Shown here in pieces: positions 23,971 to 35,865 of a DNA stretch of 64,000 bases. A program made the translations under genes and the position numbers. This DNA is from Orientallactaga sibirica (Eukaryota; Chordata; Mammalia; Rodentia; Dipodidae), in NCBI GenBank assembly GCA_036365145.1, contig JAEOAD010000240.1, positions 1,240,001 to 1,304,000 on the forward strand, given 5' to 3'. The notes under the pieces were generated by a model, which saw nothing but the letters and a program-made list of their open reading frames with translations, was not told where the DNA came from and did not search any database. Every line of letters begins with the position of its first letter. Position 1 is the stretch's first letter.

Positions 23971-24527
23971 TGTGATGGTTAAGTTTGTGTCAACTTGATT
24001 TGTTTAGGAATCCACAGACATTCCTCATAAGTGTGTCTCTGAGGCTGCCTCTAGGAAGAATTAACTAAAGGAAGAATCCTTCCCCCAGGGGTAAGCCCTT
24101 CCCCCAGAGTGGGCGGCCCAGAGTGGGCGGCCCCTCTTGGAGGAGGGGGCTGGTTGATAAAAAGAAGCTCTGGGAAGAAAGGCTCTCTCTCCCACCTGGC
24201 TGCGGGTGCTGCTAGCTGCTTGCCACTGGGTGCTTGCTGCTTGGTGTTTTCCACTTGGTACTTGCTGCTTGGTGTTGCTGCTCTCTAGTGTGGACTGAAG
24301 ACCAGGGTGAACTGAAGAGCAGCGTCTCTCCAGGAAGCCTCCAGGCCTTCAGTGCCGGATTGGGACTGCTGAGGCCTCCAGCCTCGTGGACTGAGCAGCT
24401 ACCGGGTTTCTTGACTCTCAGACCTGCAACCTGCTATTGCTGGACTGTGTAAGCTAATCCAATAAATTCCCTTTTAATACAATTCATTCTATCTATTCTG
24501 TTCCTCTAGAGAACCCTGACTAATACA
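23971..24527 (+). mobile_element. MaLR-type solo LTR
   Basis: 557 bp, begins TGTGATGGTTAAGTTTGTGT and ends GAACCCTGACTAATACA, the characteristic ends of rodent ORR1/MT-type MaLR LTRs. Contains AATAAATTCCC (24460) as a polyadenylation signal. Perfect 5-bp target duplication GATAT at 23966-23970 and 24528-24532. It is a solo LTR, left by recombination between two LTRs, and sits just after the start of L1 ORF2. Confidence 0.93.
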
Positions 24528-24700
24528 GATATGTATTTATTCTCATAATTCTTCTTGCTTGTAGTTCTTCCTGTTTTCACTTTACTCACTTGTTTTAACT
24601 GTTATTTGAGTATGATTTATTTTTTCCTATTTCCTGCTGTGTGTGTTTTGCTTTCTCTTCAGTGTGAATGATTCCTTCAAGTATTTTTTGTAGAGCTGGT

Positions 24701-25691
24701 TTATTTGCCATAAATTCCTTTAGCCTGTTTTTGTTGGAATATCCTTATTTCTCCATCGATTTGGGTAGATAGCTTTGCAGGATAAAGTAATCTTGGTTGA
24801 CAGTTTTTATCTTTCAAAACTTGGAATACATCATTCCAGGCCCTTCTGGCTTTTAAAGTTTGTGTTGAGTAATCTGCTGTGATCCTGATGGGTTTCCCTT
24901 TGTAGGTCACTTGCTTTTTCTCTCTAACTGCTTTCAATATATTTTCTTTGGTTTGTGTGTTTAGTAGTTTAATTATAACATGGCGAGGAGAGGATCTTTC
25001 TAGGGTTTTGTTTGTTTGGTGTTCTAAAAGCTTCTTGGATCTGCATTGGCATTTTTTCCCAATTTGGGGAAAATTTTCTTCTATGATTTTGTGGGAAACA
25101 CCTACTAAGCCTCTGGATTGAAATTCTTCCCCTTCTGCTATACCTTGAATTCTTATGTTTGATCTTTTCATAGTGTCCCGGATGTCTTGGAATTCCTATT
25201 CATACCTTTCTATTAGCTTGTCTTTCTCTTTGTTGGACTGTATTAGGTCTGCCACCTGGTCTTCTAGTTTAGATTCTGTTCTCTCCATCCATTTTACTGG
25301 TGACACTTTCCACACAGTTTTTTTTTTTTTTTTTTTTTTTTTCATTGACTGTGTTCTTTAGAGCTAGGATTTCAGCCTGGTTTTTCTTCAGTATTTCTAT
25401 TTCCTTACTTATGTCCTATAATGACCTTTTTATTTCATTAAGCTGGTTTTCTGTATTCTTTTTCAGGAGTTTGTTTTCTTCTTTAACTCCTTTGTTTTCT
25501 TCTCTGATACCTTTCATTTCTTCTTTCATTTCTTTGAGAATAGATAACATCATTCTTTTGAAATCTTTGTCAGGAATTTCATCTAAAACAGTCTCATTGG
25601 TGAACAATTCTGATAGATTTGTAATTTTTGGTGGGATTGCATTGTCTTGATTCTTTGTGTTTCTTGTATTATAATGTAGTGACTTTTGCAT
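24701..25691 (-). pseudogene. L1 ORF1 (RNA-binding protein) remnant
   Basis: ORF1p is the trimeric nucleic-acid chaperone of the L1 RNP. Minus strand: ATG at 25691, N-terminal part and coiled coil (EMKEEMKGIREENKGVKEEN) to 25416; then a run of T at 25319-25342 (poly-Lys frame) interrupts; then the RRM and C-terminal domain in 25171-24701 (MKRSNIRIQGIAEGEE, PRHVIIKLLN, KPIRITADYS). Both halves are open but not joined in one frame. Confidence 0.9.
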
Positions 25692-27710
25692 CCTGGATTG
25701 ATTTGATGCTTAGGTTTTCTATTTATCTGCAGTGTTCTTAGATTTGGTGATCCACCTTTATATACTTTCAGGATATGAGTTTAAGGTGCCAAGTGTAGCA
25801 CTTGTACCCAAATCCAACCTCAGAAGCAATCCTAGGTGCTGAGTTTGCTTGTTAATTAAGTATTGTAGTGGACTGGTGGAACAATTTACTAGCAAGTTCT
25901 AAACTTCAACTGAGCAAAGTATACCTTCAATTAAAATAAGCACAGAGTATACAAGTGTGGTAATTAAAACAAACAGTCTTATAAGGTCAAAATCCCTAAG
26001 GATGTGTGTTGCTCTACACCCTTAATCTTGTCAGCTAGGAGGTAGAGGATTTTGTTCTGAATTGGGTTCCAGGTTAGCCTGGATCTGTATCAGACCCTGC
26101 CCCCAATAATGACAAAAGCAAAAGATAAAGGCCCTATAAATCTAAAAGTATTAAAGGCAGCAATAGTCAACACCCCATGTTCAGCTTATTTGAAAATGGT
26201 ATATTTATATTTATTTCATTAAAGTGGTTTCCTGTGTGTTCCTTGAATCCTTTGATTTCCTCTTTGAGGTCTTTGAACCCTTTGATTTCCTCTTTGAGGC
26301 TTTGAACCCTTTGATTTCCTCTTTGAGTTCATTGAACATATTTATAATCATTCTTTTGAAATCTTTCTCAGGCATTTCCTCTATTTCAGCCTCACTGAAG
26401 GTCCTTTCTGATGCATTAATACTTTTTGGTGGATTTATATTGTCTTGAATTTTTGTGCTTCTTGTATTATAATGTAGAGACTTTTGTATCTTGGATTAAT
26501 TTAATGCTTGGGTTTTCTAATTATCTGTAGTAATATTAGATGTATCAATCAATCTGATGTTATATATCTTCAGGGTAGGAGCTTCAGGTGCTAGGTGTGG
26601 CTCTTAAGACTCTCAGAGTAACCAAAAAAGTGACCCTAGCTGTTGGGTTTGCCTGCAATGGGAGTATTCAAGTAGACTGAATGGAATATAATACAGTCAA
26701 ATTATAAAAACTTAACTAAACAATGTACCCATTCAATGAAAAACAGCACAGAGTATTTGTGCAAAAGTAGGTATTATGACAAACAGATCCTCTAACAAAG
26801 TCACAGTCCCTAAGGATGTGTGTTGCCCCACTCCCTTAATCCTGTCAACTGGGAGGCTAAAATTTCTGTTCTGTAGAGGGTTCCAAGTTCAGCTTGTGAC
26901 CAAGAGAGACCCTACCCCAATGAACGAAAGAAGAGGAAACAAAGGCCCTATGAATCAGGAAACAACAAATGAGCAGCCCAAAATATAGCTTATTTAAGAA
27001 TGTCAGATCTGACCATTCATCAGATTTAACATATAATTTACCCTGACATGGAAGGTGTAATTAGCCCTTCTGATGCAAGCCTATGCATCAGGCTTATTTG
27101 GTGGGTACTGACCTAGTGTAATCCCAGTTACCTTTTGGGATGGCTTTGATCTCAGCTATGCTACATGGGCACTTGGGTCCTCCTTTGCTGTGTTGTGGGC
27201 TCAGGAAGGCCAGGTGGGTCAGTGGGTTGCTATTCTGATCATTCCAGGTGCTGGGTAGGTGAGCTCCCTTCCCCAGGTCTCTGGTGCTTGCTGGTGCTTG
27301 TGCTGGTGGTGGGGGAGGGAGGCTGTGGATGGTGGCTGAAGTCCTCCTGCTGGTCCACTTGATCCTCTTCCTCACACTCTGCTCCATTGGTCTCTGCCAT
27401 CCTCCTGCCACGTTTCCTGAGTCTGTGAGGAGGCTGGTGTGATTGGAAAATCCCCTCACCTGGCTTTAAAATCCTATGGCTCAGGTGGAGCCTGGTGGCT
27501 TCAGCCACATGGAACTCGCCGCTGCTTCTGGAGCCGCTTCTGCCCGCTTCTGTGGGCTCTAGACGCTCTGGATCTCTCCTACTTCTCTGCTGTGGTTGTT
27601 AATTTACTATACACCTCACTTTTTAGTGACAGAGTGTATTTTGCTGCTTTTTTACCCCCTAGCCTGTTTTGGCATGGTTCCTATGCCACCATCTTAACTG
27701 GAAGTCTTCA
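25692..27710 (-). repeat. L1 5'UTR with a duplicated ORF1 start
   Basis: Minus strand, 27710 to 26510 is the L1 5'UTR, matching the sense copy at 61501-62760. It is followed at 26510-26216 by an ORF1 N-terminus and coiled-coil start, then again by 5'UTR-like sequence (26160-25700), then by the ORF1 described above. Two promoter/ORF1-start units thus stand in tandem, the second diverged from the first. Frames on the plus strand (27439-27879 and others) are shadows. Confidence 0.7.
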
Positions 27711-27819
27711 TATATTTGTCTTTTATCAAGCTTTATTTAAAAGTTATTTTTTGAAGCAGTACTCCATATACTTTATTTTCACCAGTTTACCAAGATCAGC
27801 ATATTATTTTCCTTGTCAT

Positions 27820-28687
27820 TGTGAACTAAAATTCCCAGAAAACAGCTCTAAGTGCTGCACCTCCTTCCAGCAAGGCTGACTGGACTGATAAAGCTCCTGT
27901 GGTCACAGAGAGGCAGAATGTTGAAAGTCAGAGCCAAATTACCTTGGGCTACCTTTAGCCCATTGTTGCAGTCAGGCTCACATTGCTGGGAGAACTCACC
28001 TGACAGAGAGCAGCTTGTGGGCAAAAAGAGGTTTATTTTGGCTTACAGGCTCAAGGGGGAAGCTCCGTGATGGCAGGGAAAATGATACATGAGCAGATAC
28101 ATCACTTCCTGGCCAACAGCCAGTGGATAACAGGAACAGGAGAGTGTGCCAAACACTAGCTATAACACCCATAAGCCCGCCCCCACCAATACACTGCCTC
28201 CAGGAGGTATCAATTCCCAAATCTCCATTAGCTGGGAACCTAGCTTTCAGAACACCTAATTTTATGGGGGAACATCTGAATCAAACCACCACACCCCTTA
28301 AAAGCCATTTATTACCCATCTCTGTGTCTGAACTAACAACCTGGTATCAGTTGATCAGGTGTAATCCTTTCTGAAATGCAAGAACAGACCCCAACTTCCA
28401 CCAACCCAAGGAGTAAGAATCTCATCAGATAGCATCTGAGGCCTATGGTAGAGATTTCCCTGCTTTGCTATATCCTGCCACCTAATGGTCAGCCAGTGTA
28501 TTTGAAAAGTGGCTTGATTTATGACTTTCTTTTGTTCTGTAGCTATAAAACCTTCATGAAATTGTTAACACATTGGAACAATGGAATTTGGGGTAACCTA
28601 AATCTGTGTTCCCGGGCAATGGTCACTCATATTTGGCTCCAGAATAAACTATCTCTCTTGAGGTGAGAGCTGTGTCTTGCATCGACA
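27820..28687 (+). mobile_element. Solo LTR, class I type, with nested MaLR LTR
   Basis: TG...CA, about 535 bp after removing the insertion. GAATAAAC at 28641. Its empty site is visible in arm 2: TTCTTATTATAATCATTG (complement of 53758-53785). Flanks TCAT 27816-27819 and TTAT 28688-28691 are a 4-bp target duplication with one change, as expected for class I ERVs. Confidence 0.7.
27964..28293 (-). mobile_element. MaLR LTR, antisense, inside the solo LTR
   Basis: Complement of the LTR of the 6429-8541 element (TGTTGCAGTCAGG... to ...GAATCAAACCACCACA). Flanks CCCAT and CCCCT, a 5-bp duplication with one change. Confidence 0.85.
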
Positions 28688-28839
28688 TTATGATTACTGA
28701 CCTCTGCAATATAATAGTTGTACATAATATATTAACATTTATAAGACATTCTTGAAACATTTTTATGATCCGATCAATGTATAAATTTCGCTAACAGAAC
28801 ACATTACATATCACCTTATAGGTTTATTTTTTTAATTAA

Positions 28840-28994
28840 AAATTTTTGTTTGTTTGTTTGTTTTAAGATAGGGTCTTTTACTAGCCCAGGCTGACCTGGA
28901 ACTCACTATGTAGTCTCAGGGTGGCCTCCTGGTGATTCTCCTACCTCTGCCTCTTGAGTGCTGGGATTAAAGGCATGTGACACCATGCCCGGCT
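28840..28994 (-). mobile_element. B1-like SINE
   Basis: (GTTT)n start then AGATAGGGTC... to CACCATGCCCGGCT. Some internal deletion near 28929. Confidence 0.92.
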
Positions 28995-29385
28995 CATGTC
29001 TTATGCTGCAAACCTCAAATCTCAATGCCATCACACACCAGTGTAAAAGTTATTTTTAATTATAGCTGACTTTCTAGGCTCCCTCTTATTGTTTCCCAAG
29101 GTCTAGCCCATAAGAATAACGATTTTATAACTGCTTTCCATCCATTTCCAGTGTAGAGAAGCCAGATTGAGTTAACACCCATTTTCCAAATTATTATTGG
29201 TTCTATAAATCTTAAAAGGGATCATATAGAGATATCTGTTAGGTTCAAAGGCCAACAAAGACTGACTCAACTTTATTAACATTAAAAAGAACCATTTTCT
29301 TCTAAGTATATAGGACTGGTCCCAGACACCGCTAAGTTAAAAGTGGAGTGTATAGACAGAACTTGTTTCTCTCACCTGTAATTGT

Positions 29386-29546
29386 TTTTTTTTTTTTTTT
29401 TTTTTTTTGGTTTTTCAAGTAGGGTGTTGGTGCAGGCTGACCTGGAATTCATTATGTAGTCTCAGGGTGGCCTCAAACTCATAGCAATCCTCCTACCTCT
29501 GCCTCCCGAGTGCTGGGATTAAAGGCGTGCACCACCACGCCCGGCT
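29386..29546 (-). mobile_element. B1-like SINE
   Basis: Perfect target duplication CTGTAATTGT at 29376-29385 and 29547-29556. Absent from the matching place in arm 2, so it arrived after the arms separated. Confidence 0.96.
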
Positions 29547-31914
29547 CTGTAATTGTCATTTTTGACCTTAGATATAATATTTGTCTGTGTCACTTGTAAA
29601 TGTGTCAAATACTGAAAGGTTGCATAAGGTAATAGCCAGGTTGTAGAGGCTAATTGAATTAATATCTGCATTATTAGAACTTCATCTGCAGTAGTTCAGG
29701 AGAATTAATTGCTATCTGTCCAGAGCCAAATAATCTTCATCCTATAGAAAATTCGTCCTATAATATAGTCAATTTACTGTCTTTCTGTACATAACCTGTC
29801 ATCTCTGTGACCACCTGAGGCACCTGTTGCTCTGGGTTATAATTCTCATAGGTTTTTTTAAACTCACAAAACAAGTTAGGATATTTTGGTCTCCTTTAAA
29901 CAGTTTAATAGCAAATAAAGGAAGATATCACACTTGGCAGATCCAAGATGACCTTTTGTCCATGTGTCTGCATCATTAAAACAGGTTTATATTCCATCAG
30001 GACAAAAGGAAACCATAAAAAGGAAAGAGAATCTCTTAAGCACATATTTCCCAGTTGTAAATTTTTTTAAACAATTTCCCCTTTCTAATCAACCCTAGTA
30101 TGGCTGACAACATTTTATTTTCCTCTCAAGTCTTCTGGATCCATTTCTGCATATTTACATTTTCTGGTCTTTATCCCTATATTTACTCAGTAGGGTCATG
30201 AATGCCTCAGCCAGTCTCTGTCCGGGAACATCTCCTAATACTCCTTACCACCTTATCATAAGACTAAACATAACTGAAGGTTTTATGAACCACTGACCTC
30301 CATGGAAAAATTCTTTTGGACCATAAAACTTACAAGCTCAAAGATAGCTAGATTCAACCTTGGAGTTATCAGGCCACCTGGGGAACAACCTTAATCCCCT
30401 CTCAGCAGGCAATCAGGAAACAAAAGGGAAAGGCTTTACCTTTCCATTATCCACTCCCAAGGAAAACTTAAGAGCCAGAAATTTAATTTTATCTCCATTC
30501 CCCACTATCTCAGACTGCTCTGGAAACCAGAAACTTCAATGATTCCACCCCCCCCCCCGGCCCCTCACAGCTTTAGTGTTTTAACTTCTGATGGACCCCC
30601 AGCCACAGGGGAGCACAGTGAGATAGCGTACCCCCCCTCCCCCCGTGAGACCTGTACTGCTGTCTTCCTCCTTCTCCTAGCACCCCCATTGTCCATATGT
30701 ATAGGCCAAGGGAGACAAAAGGAACTGAAACAGCTACAGCAAATTCTTTCATAATTGTTATAAGTTCCCTTTGGTCTGCAGGGAAACTTATACTAGCTTA
30801 GGAGTTGTTGCAGCACCTAACTTTTTTTAGATCAACTTCCAGCACTGGGGAAACAGCAAGGACCAGGGGCCTAGGAGCACAGTGGCATTGGCACAAGCTG
30901 TGTCAGAGCCAGTCACCCTGTCCCCTTCCTAAGAGACTTGAGCACATGGCTCACCCTCTGTGCCATTCACAGGCTTCTAGGTCCTCCAGGCCTCAGTCTG
31001 GGATCTCATGTCTTTTCCAGGCTCTGCTTAGGGAGCAGAGACCCTGGGAAAAATAGATCACAGCCTCAGACACACACACACACACACTAGGAGGCATCAG
31101 AGTGCCTCCCCCCCCCCACCCGCATACTCATGGGTTCAGGGCTCTTACATATACGTACACACAAAATAAAAGTCATTACAGTCCCTTCCCCTTCTTGACT
31201 TCCCCTCCCAGTTTCAGTGATGCATGACAGACAGACAAGGGTTAGGGTTTCAACAGAATAAAGCAATTCCAATGCCTGTCTGTCCTTGTCCTGGAGGAAC
31301 TTTGGCAGTGCTTAGCCATAGTGGGTTCAGTTTGTGATTTGTGATTGAATAGTATTCCAATCCCACCATGAGAGTTTATGCCGTATGCTGGAGAATGAGC
31401 CCACTTGAATCTTGAGGTCTTAGTGGGGATCTTAAGGATGCCCAGCCATAGGACTATAAACTGGAACTCAGAGCACAGAACTCAAGCGGAACTGAGCCAC
31501 TGATTCACTCTCATATTCACACAGACGTTAAATTACAGTTCCTTCCCCCTTTATGGGAATTCCTTGGCTAGAGGCAATGTAAATGTCTCTTAATGGCCCG
31601 TTATTGGGCCCCTATAAAACCTTAACTTAGTTCTAAGTTTTTAGAATGACCATTTCAGCTCTGAACATACATGGAGCCCCCTGTCAGTCAGTTATGTCAT
31701 GAAGGATGTATTAATCACTGAACTCACTGAAAGAATTATTTTGGACCATAAAACTTATAAGTGTGAAGATGGCCACACTCTAGGAGTTAGCAGGCCATCT
31801 AGGAAACAGCCTTAATCCCCTCTTAACAGGTGATCAGCAAACAAAAGAACAGAATTTGTCTTCTCATTATTCACTCCCAAAGAAAAGTAAACAGTGGACA
31901 GAGACAACCTAAAG

Positions 31915-32345
31915 TTTGTTTAACTCTACCCCACCTTACCTATCCATAAAATGGGCTCTCAACTCCATTCCCAAGGACATTCCTTTGGGTTGCCTAAAAT
32001 CAAATCTAATATCATTAAGTCTGACTGACCTCAAAACTAAACTTTTAATTTGGCTTTCTACACCTGACCCCAATTTGGAACTTTCAAATTACAAGTCCTC
32101 ACTGATCTGGACAACTTCATAAGACAAAATGACAAGGGATCTGAGGTTCCTTATTCTCAAGTATTCTTTCATTTGTGTTCATGCCTCTCTCAGTATAAAC
32201 TGCTCTGCTAATCAGATTTTCCTTCTCCTCCATCCTCTGTACAGACAACTGTTTACAGTGCTTTTCACCCACTGTCTGCCTTTTCTGAATTTGATCCTTC
32301 AGATCTAAACCCATGGCCCCTTCCTGTATGGCCTCCTCTCCAGGG
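31915..32345 (+). pseudogene. Class I ERV gag (matrix) remnant, sense
   Basis: Plus-strand frames contain PKDIPLGCLKSNL near 31964 and LTDLDNF followed by GSEVPYSQVFFHL near 32100-32170, then a Pro/Ser-rich stretch. These are the landmarks of gammaretrovirus-like matrix (membrane-binding N-terminal Gag domain) as in HERV-H/F-type elements. Frameshifts and stops break it. It is upstream of, and opposite in orientation to, the element at 32465-36317. Confidence 0.65.
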
Positions 32346-32464
32346 ATGATCCTAGACAAGGAGTGATGTCCCCGTGGGAAGCATTCTGATATGGTGGGGA
32401 GTGTGGGAATACAGGAGATTTTGAGTTTAAGGGGACCAGTTGAGGTAGAAGAATACTTATCCCC

Positions 32465-33166
32465 TGTTAGGCCACAGAGGAATTTTGACCTGTTCAAGTT
32501 GGGATAGATTGATCCAGTTGGCAATATCCTGAAGCTTCACTGTCATAGGAGTAGTGAGAATAACTAACAGGTAAGGTCCAGTCCAGTGAGGCATGAGGCT
32601 CTGGGAATGAGACTGTTTAAGATATACCTGATCACTAGGAGAGAGAGAGAGGGAGGGAGGGAGGGAGAGAGAAAGAGAGAGAGAGAGAGAGGTGGATTCT
32701 TTTAATGGCTGAGGAAGAAGGTTGTGGGCATGTTCCCAAAGGAGATTTCTAATGAGAGTGAATGCTACTAAGTACCCATGGAGAAGAGTGTCCCTTAGGG
32801 GAAGAAGGTTTTGCAGGAGGGCAGAATGGCCATATATGAGTTCAAAGGGGCTGAGAAAATAGAAAATAAGATAGAACTAATTCATACAAGGGCAAGTGCA
32901 AAGTGAGTGGAGCTTGGAGGTTAACTTTGAAAGTTGGGCTTTAAGGATGGCATTTGACTTTTCCACTTTGCCCAAGGATTGGGGTCTGTATGGGATATAG
33001 AGTTGCCATTCTATTCCCAGACTCTGGATATTTTCAGTCTTACCTTAGAGATAAAGGCTGATTCATTGTCAGATTAGATAGTAAGCAGAAGGCCCAAGCG
33101 AGGTAGAATGTACTCAAGAAGTGGAAGGCCACTACATTTGCAGTTTCCACACTTGTTGGGAAGGCG
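32465..33166 (-). pseudogene. Integrase remnant (class I pol)
   Basis: Minus strand. The core start reads SGGVDAFPTSVETANVV (compare the gammaretroviral S-G-W-V-E-A-F-P-T pattern) at about 33180-33130; a FELIYGH motif lies near 32850; the C-terminal segment GPYLLVILTTPMTVK then ANWINLSQLE lies near 32590-32490, the gammaretroviral integrase tail. Stops and frameshifts throughout; not functional. Confidence 0.75.
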
Positions 33167-34265
33167 TCAACCCCTCCAGAGATAAAAAAAAATCTTAAAG
33201 GCTGTTTCACACAGATCTCCCTGGTGGGGGGCGGGTGTTGAGGGCCATTTCCAAGGCATTTGAGTTTTTTTTTTTTTTTTTTTTTGAGTGTTAGGGACAG
33301 ATTGAACTAGGAAATGGGTGTTAAGAATCAAAACATCTTGCTGGGAAGTGGGATGGAGGTGAGTGTATTGAATAAGTGCCTCTGTTAGGTGTCCTACGAA
33401 TTCTGCAGGGTTTTCATTGGGCTTTTGAGTTATTGAGTGGAGTTTATTAACAAATTTGTGGGAAGCCTTCTGGAGGCCCACAAAAAGGCAGACAACTATC
33501 TAGTCCTGTGCCACACTCCCTGTGAAGGGGGGTGTAGTTCTTGAGCAGCAGGGGCAGGGACCTGGTAATCCCAGTTTAGGTCTTCCCTGGGAACTGCCAC
33601 AGCACCAACTGGATAGGTTGAATCAGTTATGTGGATATTGTCAGGTGGGTCTATAATACAGCCACTCAGGTGTGCTCACATTCATCTAGGATGAGAGTGC
33701 TAGAACAACAGAGATCACGCCAGGTAAAGTCATAGGCCTGAGTAAGGTAGTGGAATTTCTTAGTGTAGTGGGCTGGGTCAGAAGAAAAGGATCCTAGGTG
33801 CACTTCAATTTGAGATAGGTCAGACATAGAAAATGGGGCATGGATGCATACAATTACCTCCACTCCCACCACCTCTCACAGAGGGAAAACTATCTGTGTG
33901 TGAATGGTTGCATTGAGCAGGAGGTGAGAGGGGAGGGGAAGAAGAGGGTGGAGGTGGTGAGGATGGATTAGATGGAGGTGAGTAGGGGGTTGAGGAAGAG
34001 CGGGAGGAGTAGTAGTGTGTAGGTTGTTGATGGCATCAGAATTGAGAGCTGAAGGTGGGGAAGAATAAGGAGGGAGTATTGAATCTGGTTTTGTCTCCAA
34101 GGCCTTGGCTAGGAGAATCTGGTGAGTAGAGCAAGCAGAGCAGATGGAAGGATGGAAATGCAGACTGAAAAATGCTCGGCTGTAGGGTATCTTGGACCCT
34201 TTGCCTGTGCAGTAACAGAAGTTATCCAAATCAGTAAGAATTTGGAAATCAAAAGTAGTTATCAT
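33167..34265 (-). pseudogene. Class I ERV gag remnant: matrix and capsid
   Basis: Minus strand. 34265-33876: matrix end (LTDLDNFC, SKIPYSRAFFSL) followed by a Ser/Pro/His-rich linker with PPYSSPP and PPALPQPP, the usual late-domain neighbourhood. 33872-33666: capsid N-terminal domain (FSMSDLSQIE, LGSFSSDP, HYLTQAYDFTW). 33481-33167: capsid C-terminal domain (KPNENPAEFVGHLTEALIQYT, major-homology-type). Gag builds the virus core; here the domains are in three separate frames. Confidence 0.85.
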
Positions 34266-34373
34266 GCCATATGGACCCGTTGTCCAATTTATATTGAGGC
34301 CAGGCCTTGTTGCAATAAAAGATTAAACAGCAAGGTGTGATATCATTCTGGAACATTAATTTCTTTAAGTTTT

Positions 34374-34535
34374 TGGTTTTTTTTTTTTTTTTGGTTTTGC
34401 GAGGTAGGGTCTCACTCTGGTCCAGGCTGACCTGGAATTAACTAGGTAGTCTCAGGGTGGCTTTGAACTCTAGGTGATCCTCCTACCTCTGCCTCCCGAG
34501 TGCTGGGATTAAAGGTGTGCGCCATCACGCCCGGC
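34374..34535 (-). mobile_element. B1-like SINE
   Basis: 16-bp target duplication AATTTCTTTAAGTTTT at 34358-34373 and 34536-34551. Confidence 0.96.
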
Positions 34536-34551
34536 AATTTCTTTAAGTTTT

Positions 34552-35845
34552 GAAGGAGACAAGTTGGGGGGGGGTAATAGGCACAGTATTGGAAAACTGA
34601 TTTCCCATTTCAGATGAGAGGAAGAAGGACAGGGTGAGGGAGGAGGCTCTCGTAGGGAGGAAAAGAAGGGAAATAAGAATGCGCATAAAGGACCAGAGCT
34701 TAAGTTGGGTTTACATAACAAAACACTAATGTGATCCCCTCACCCATGAAGGTGAATGGAGCCTGTGCTCCTGATGTAAGCAAAGGCTGTTCAGGTGAGA
34801 CTAACAGCTGTTTAACCTCTTAGTGGGCAAGGTGGGAGTCAGTGCTCCTGAAGGAGTGAGAAACTGGCAGTGAAAGATGATATCTCAGGAGGAAGATGGA
34901 GAAAAGGAAGGTGGCAGGTTTTATTTGAGGTAGGGTCTTGCTCTAGCCTAGGCTGACCTGGAATTCACTCTGTATTCTCAGGGTGGCCTTGAGCTCATGG
35001 AGATTCTCCTACCTCTGCCTCCCGAGTGCTGGGATTAAAGGCGTGCACCACCACACCCAACACTATTTTTTTAAAAATTATGGCCTTGGTGGTGGTGCCG
35101 GTGGTGTCCTGTAGGGCCAGGCCAGGGGCGTTTAGGTCAGAATGGCTCCGGAGACCAAGCCTGGGGTGTGCAGATCAGAGTGGCTCTGTGAAGTTGCGCA
35201 CTCAGAGCCAAGGACCATTGCAGCACTGAGCTGGCAGCCCTATGGGACTGTGGAACAGTAGCGGGCCCAGGTGGCTGACAGCAGCTGAGGGAGCTCAGCT
35301 GAGGGATAGGAAGGCAGAAAGTGTGGCTTCTTTCTGAGGGTGGCTAAGGAAACTTGGCCAGGAGGAGGAGGAGAGGGAAGGAGGAACATGGAAGAGAGTG
35401 TTGGCTCCTCTCTGAGAGCAGCTGAGGAAGCTTAGTGGAGAGGAGAAGGAGGAGGAGAGGGAAGGAGGAAAGTGTCCTGAAGTCAGCAAACTGAGCCAAA
35501 AGCACCCCTTGGGGCTTGGTGGGCTGGAGAGAGACAGAGTGCCAAGGTGTTGAGAATTCGATCTGCCGGGAGCCAGAAATGATTGAGGGGGTGGGGCCTG
35601 GCATGCCAGCATGGCTTAGAGGAGAGGGAATGAGAGAGCATAGCTCCAGGAGCAGGATAACCTTTGAAGGACACTTATTGAAGAGGAGAGGACAAGGGAA
35701 AGAGAAGGAGTAAAGCCCAATCATGGTAAGTGAGTGAGCCAGCACCAGGTAGATGGTCTGAGGCCTTCAGCGGGTCAGTAGCAGCTCTGTGGTCTGGTCA
35801 GGGGAAGGAGGTCCAGCCACCCAAAAGGGATACTGGGAGCCTCCT
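34552..35845 (-). other. ERV leader region, no gene
   Basis: Region between primer site and gag of the antisense ERV. Purine-rich on the plus strand (GGAGGAGGAGAGGGAAGGAGG type), hence pyrimidine-rich in element sense. Long minus-strand frames at 35295-35745 are Ser/Pro/Leu-rich composition artefacts. A B1 lies at 34918-35062. Confidence 0.55.
34918..35062 (-). mobile_element. B1-like SINE
   Basis: TTTGAGGTAGGGTCTTGCTC to CACCACACCCAACA; diverged tail end. Confidence 0.9.
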
Positions 35846-35863
35846 ATCCAAGTCATGGCACCA
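35846..35863 (-). promoter_or_regulatory. Primer-binding site, tRNA-His type
   Basis: Minus strand TGGTGCCATGACTTGGAT. It agrees with the tRNA-His site of HERV-H-type elements except two changes, both explained by CpG decay. Two bases separate it from the LTR. Confidence 0.75.
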
Positions 35864-35865
35864 GA

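Larger units (their letters stand above)
15014..27710 (-). mobile_element. Long antisense L1, near full length, broken
   Basis: On the minus strand it runs from a 5' end near 27706 (the complement of GAAGACTTCCAGTTAAGATGG-like start) through 5'UTR, ORF1, ORF2 and 3'UTR to a T-rich end near 15014. ORF1 (24701-25691), endonuclease (23498-23722), linker (22585-23489), RT (18570-18928 and 22061-22600) and C-terminal domain (16358-17474) are all recognisable, none intact. Insertions: DIP SINEs 16822, 17820 and 18290; class II provirus 18929-22054; MaLR LTR 23971-24527. Its 5' end is irregular: see 25692-27710. Confidence 0.88.
27711..31700 (+). repeat. Inverted repeat arm 1 (ERV-like, non-coding)
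   Basis: Reverse complement resembles 50455-53900 nearly throughout. Matching pairs by eye: 27715-27810 with 53790-53880; 28700-28810 with 53640-53780; 29080-29330 with 53320-53580; 29720-29850 with 52280-52430; 30240-30540 with 51560-51930; 31000-31690 with 50455-51100. Identity is moderate. AT-rich and non-coding; it holds two B1s and a nested LTR pair. The nature of the parent element is unclear, probably ERV internal sequence. Confidence 0.7.

Noticed and set aside
24701..25171. 156-codon open frame as a host gene
   Set aside because: It is the RNA-binding half of L1 ORF1.
35295..35745. 105- and 133-codon minus-strand frames
   Set aside because: Low-complexity Ser/Leu/Pro composition from the purine-rich ERV leader.
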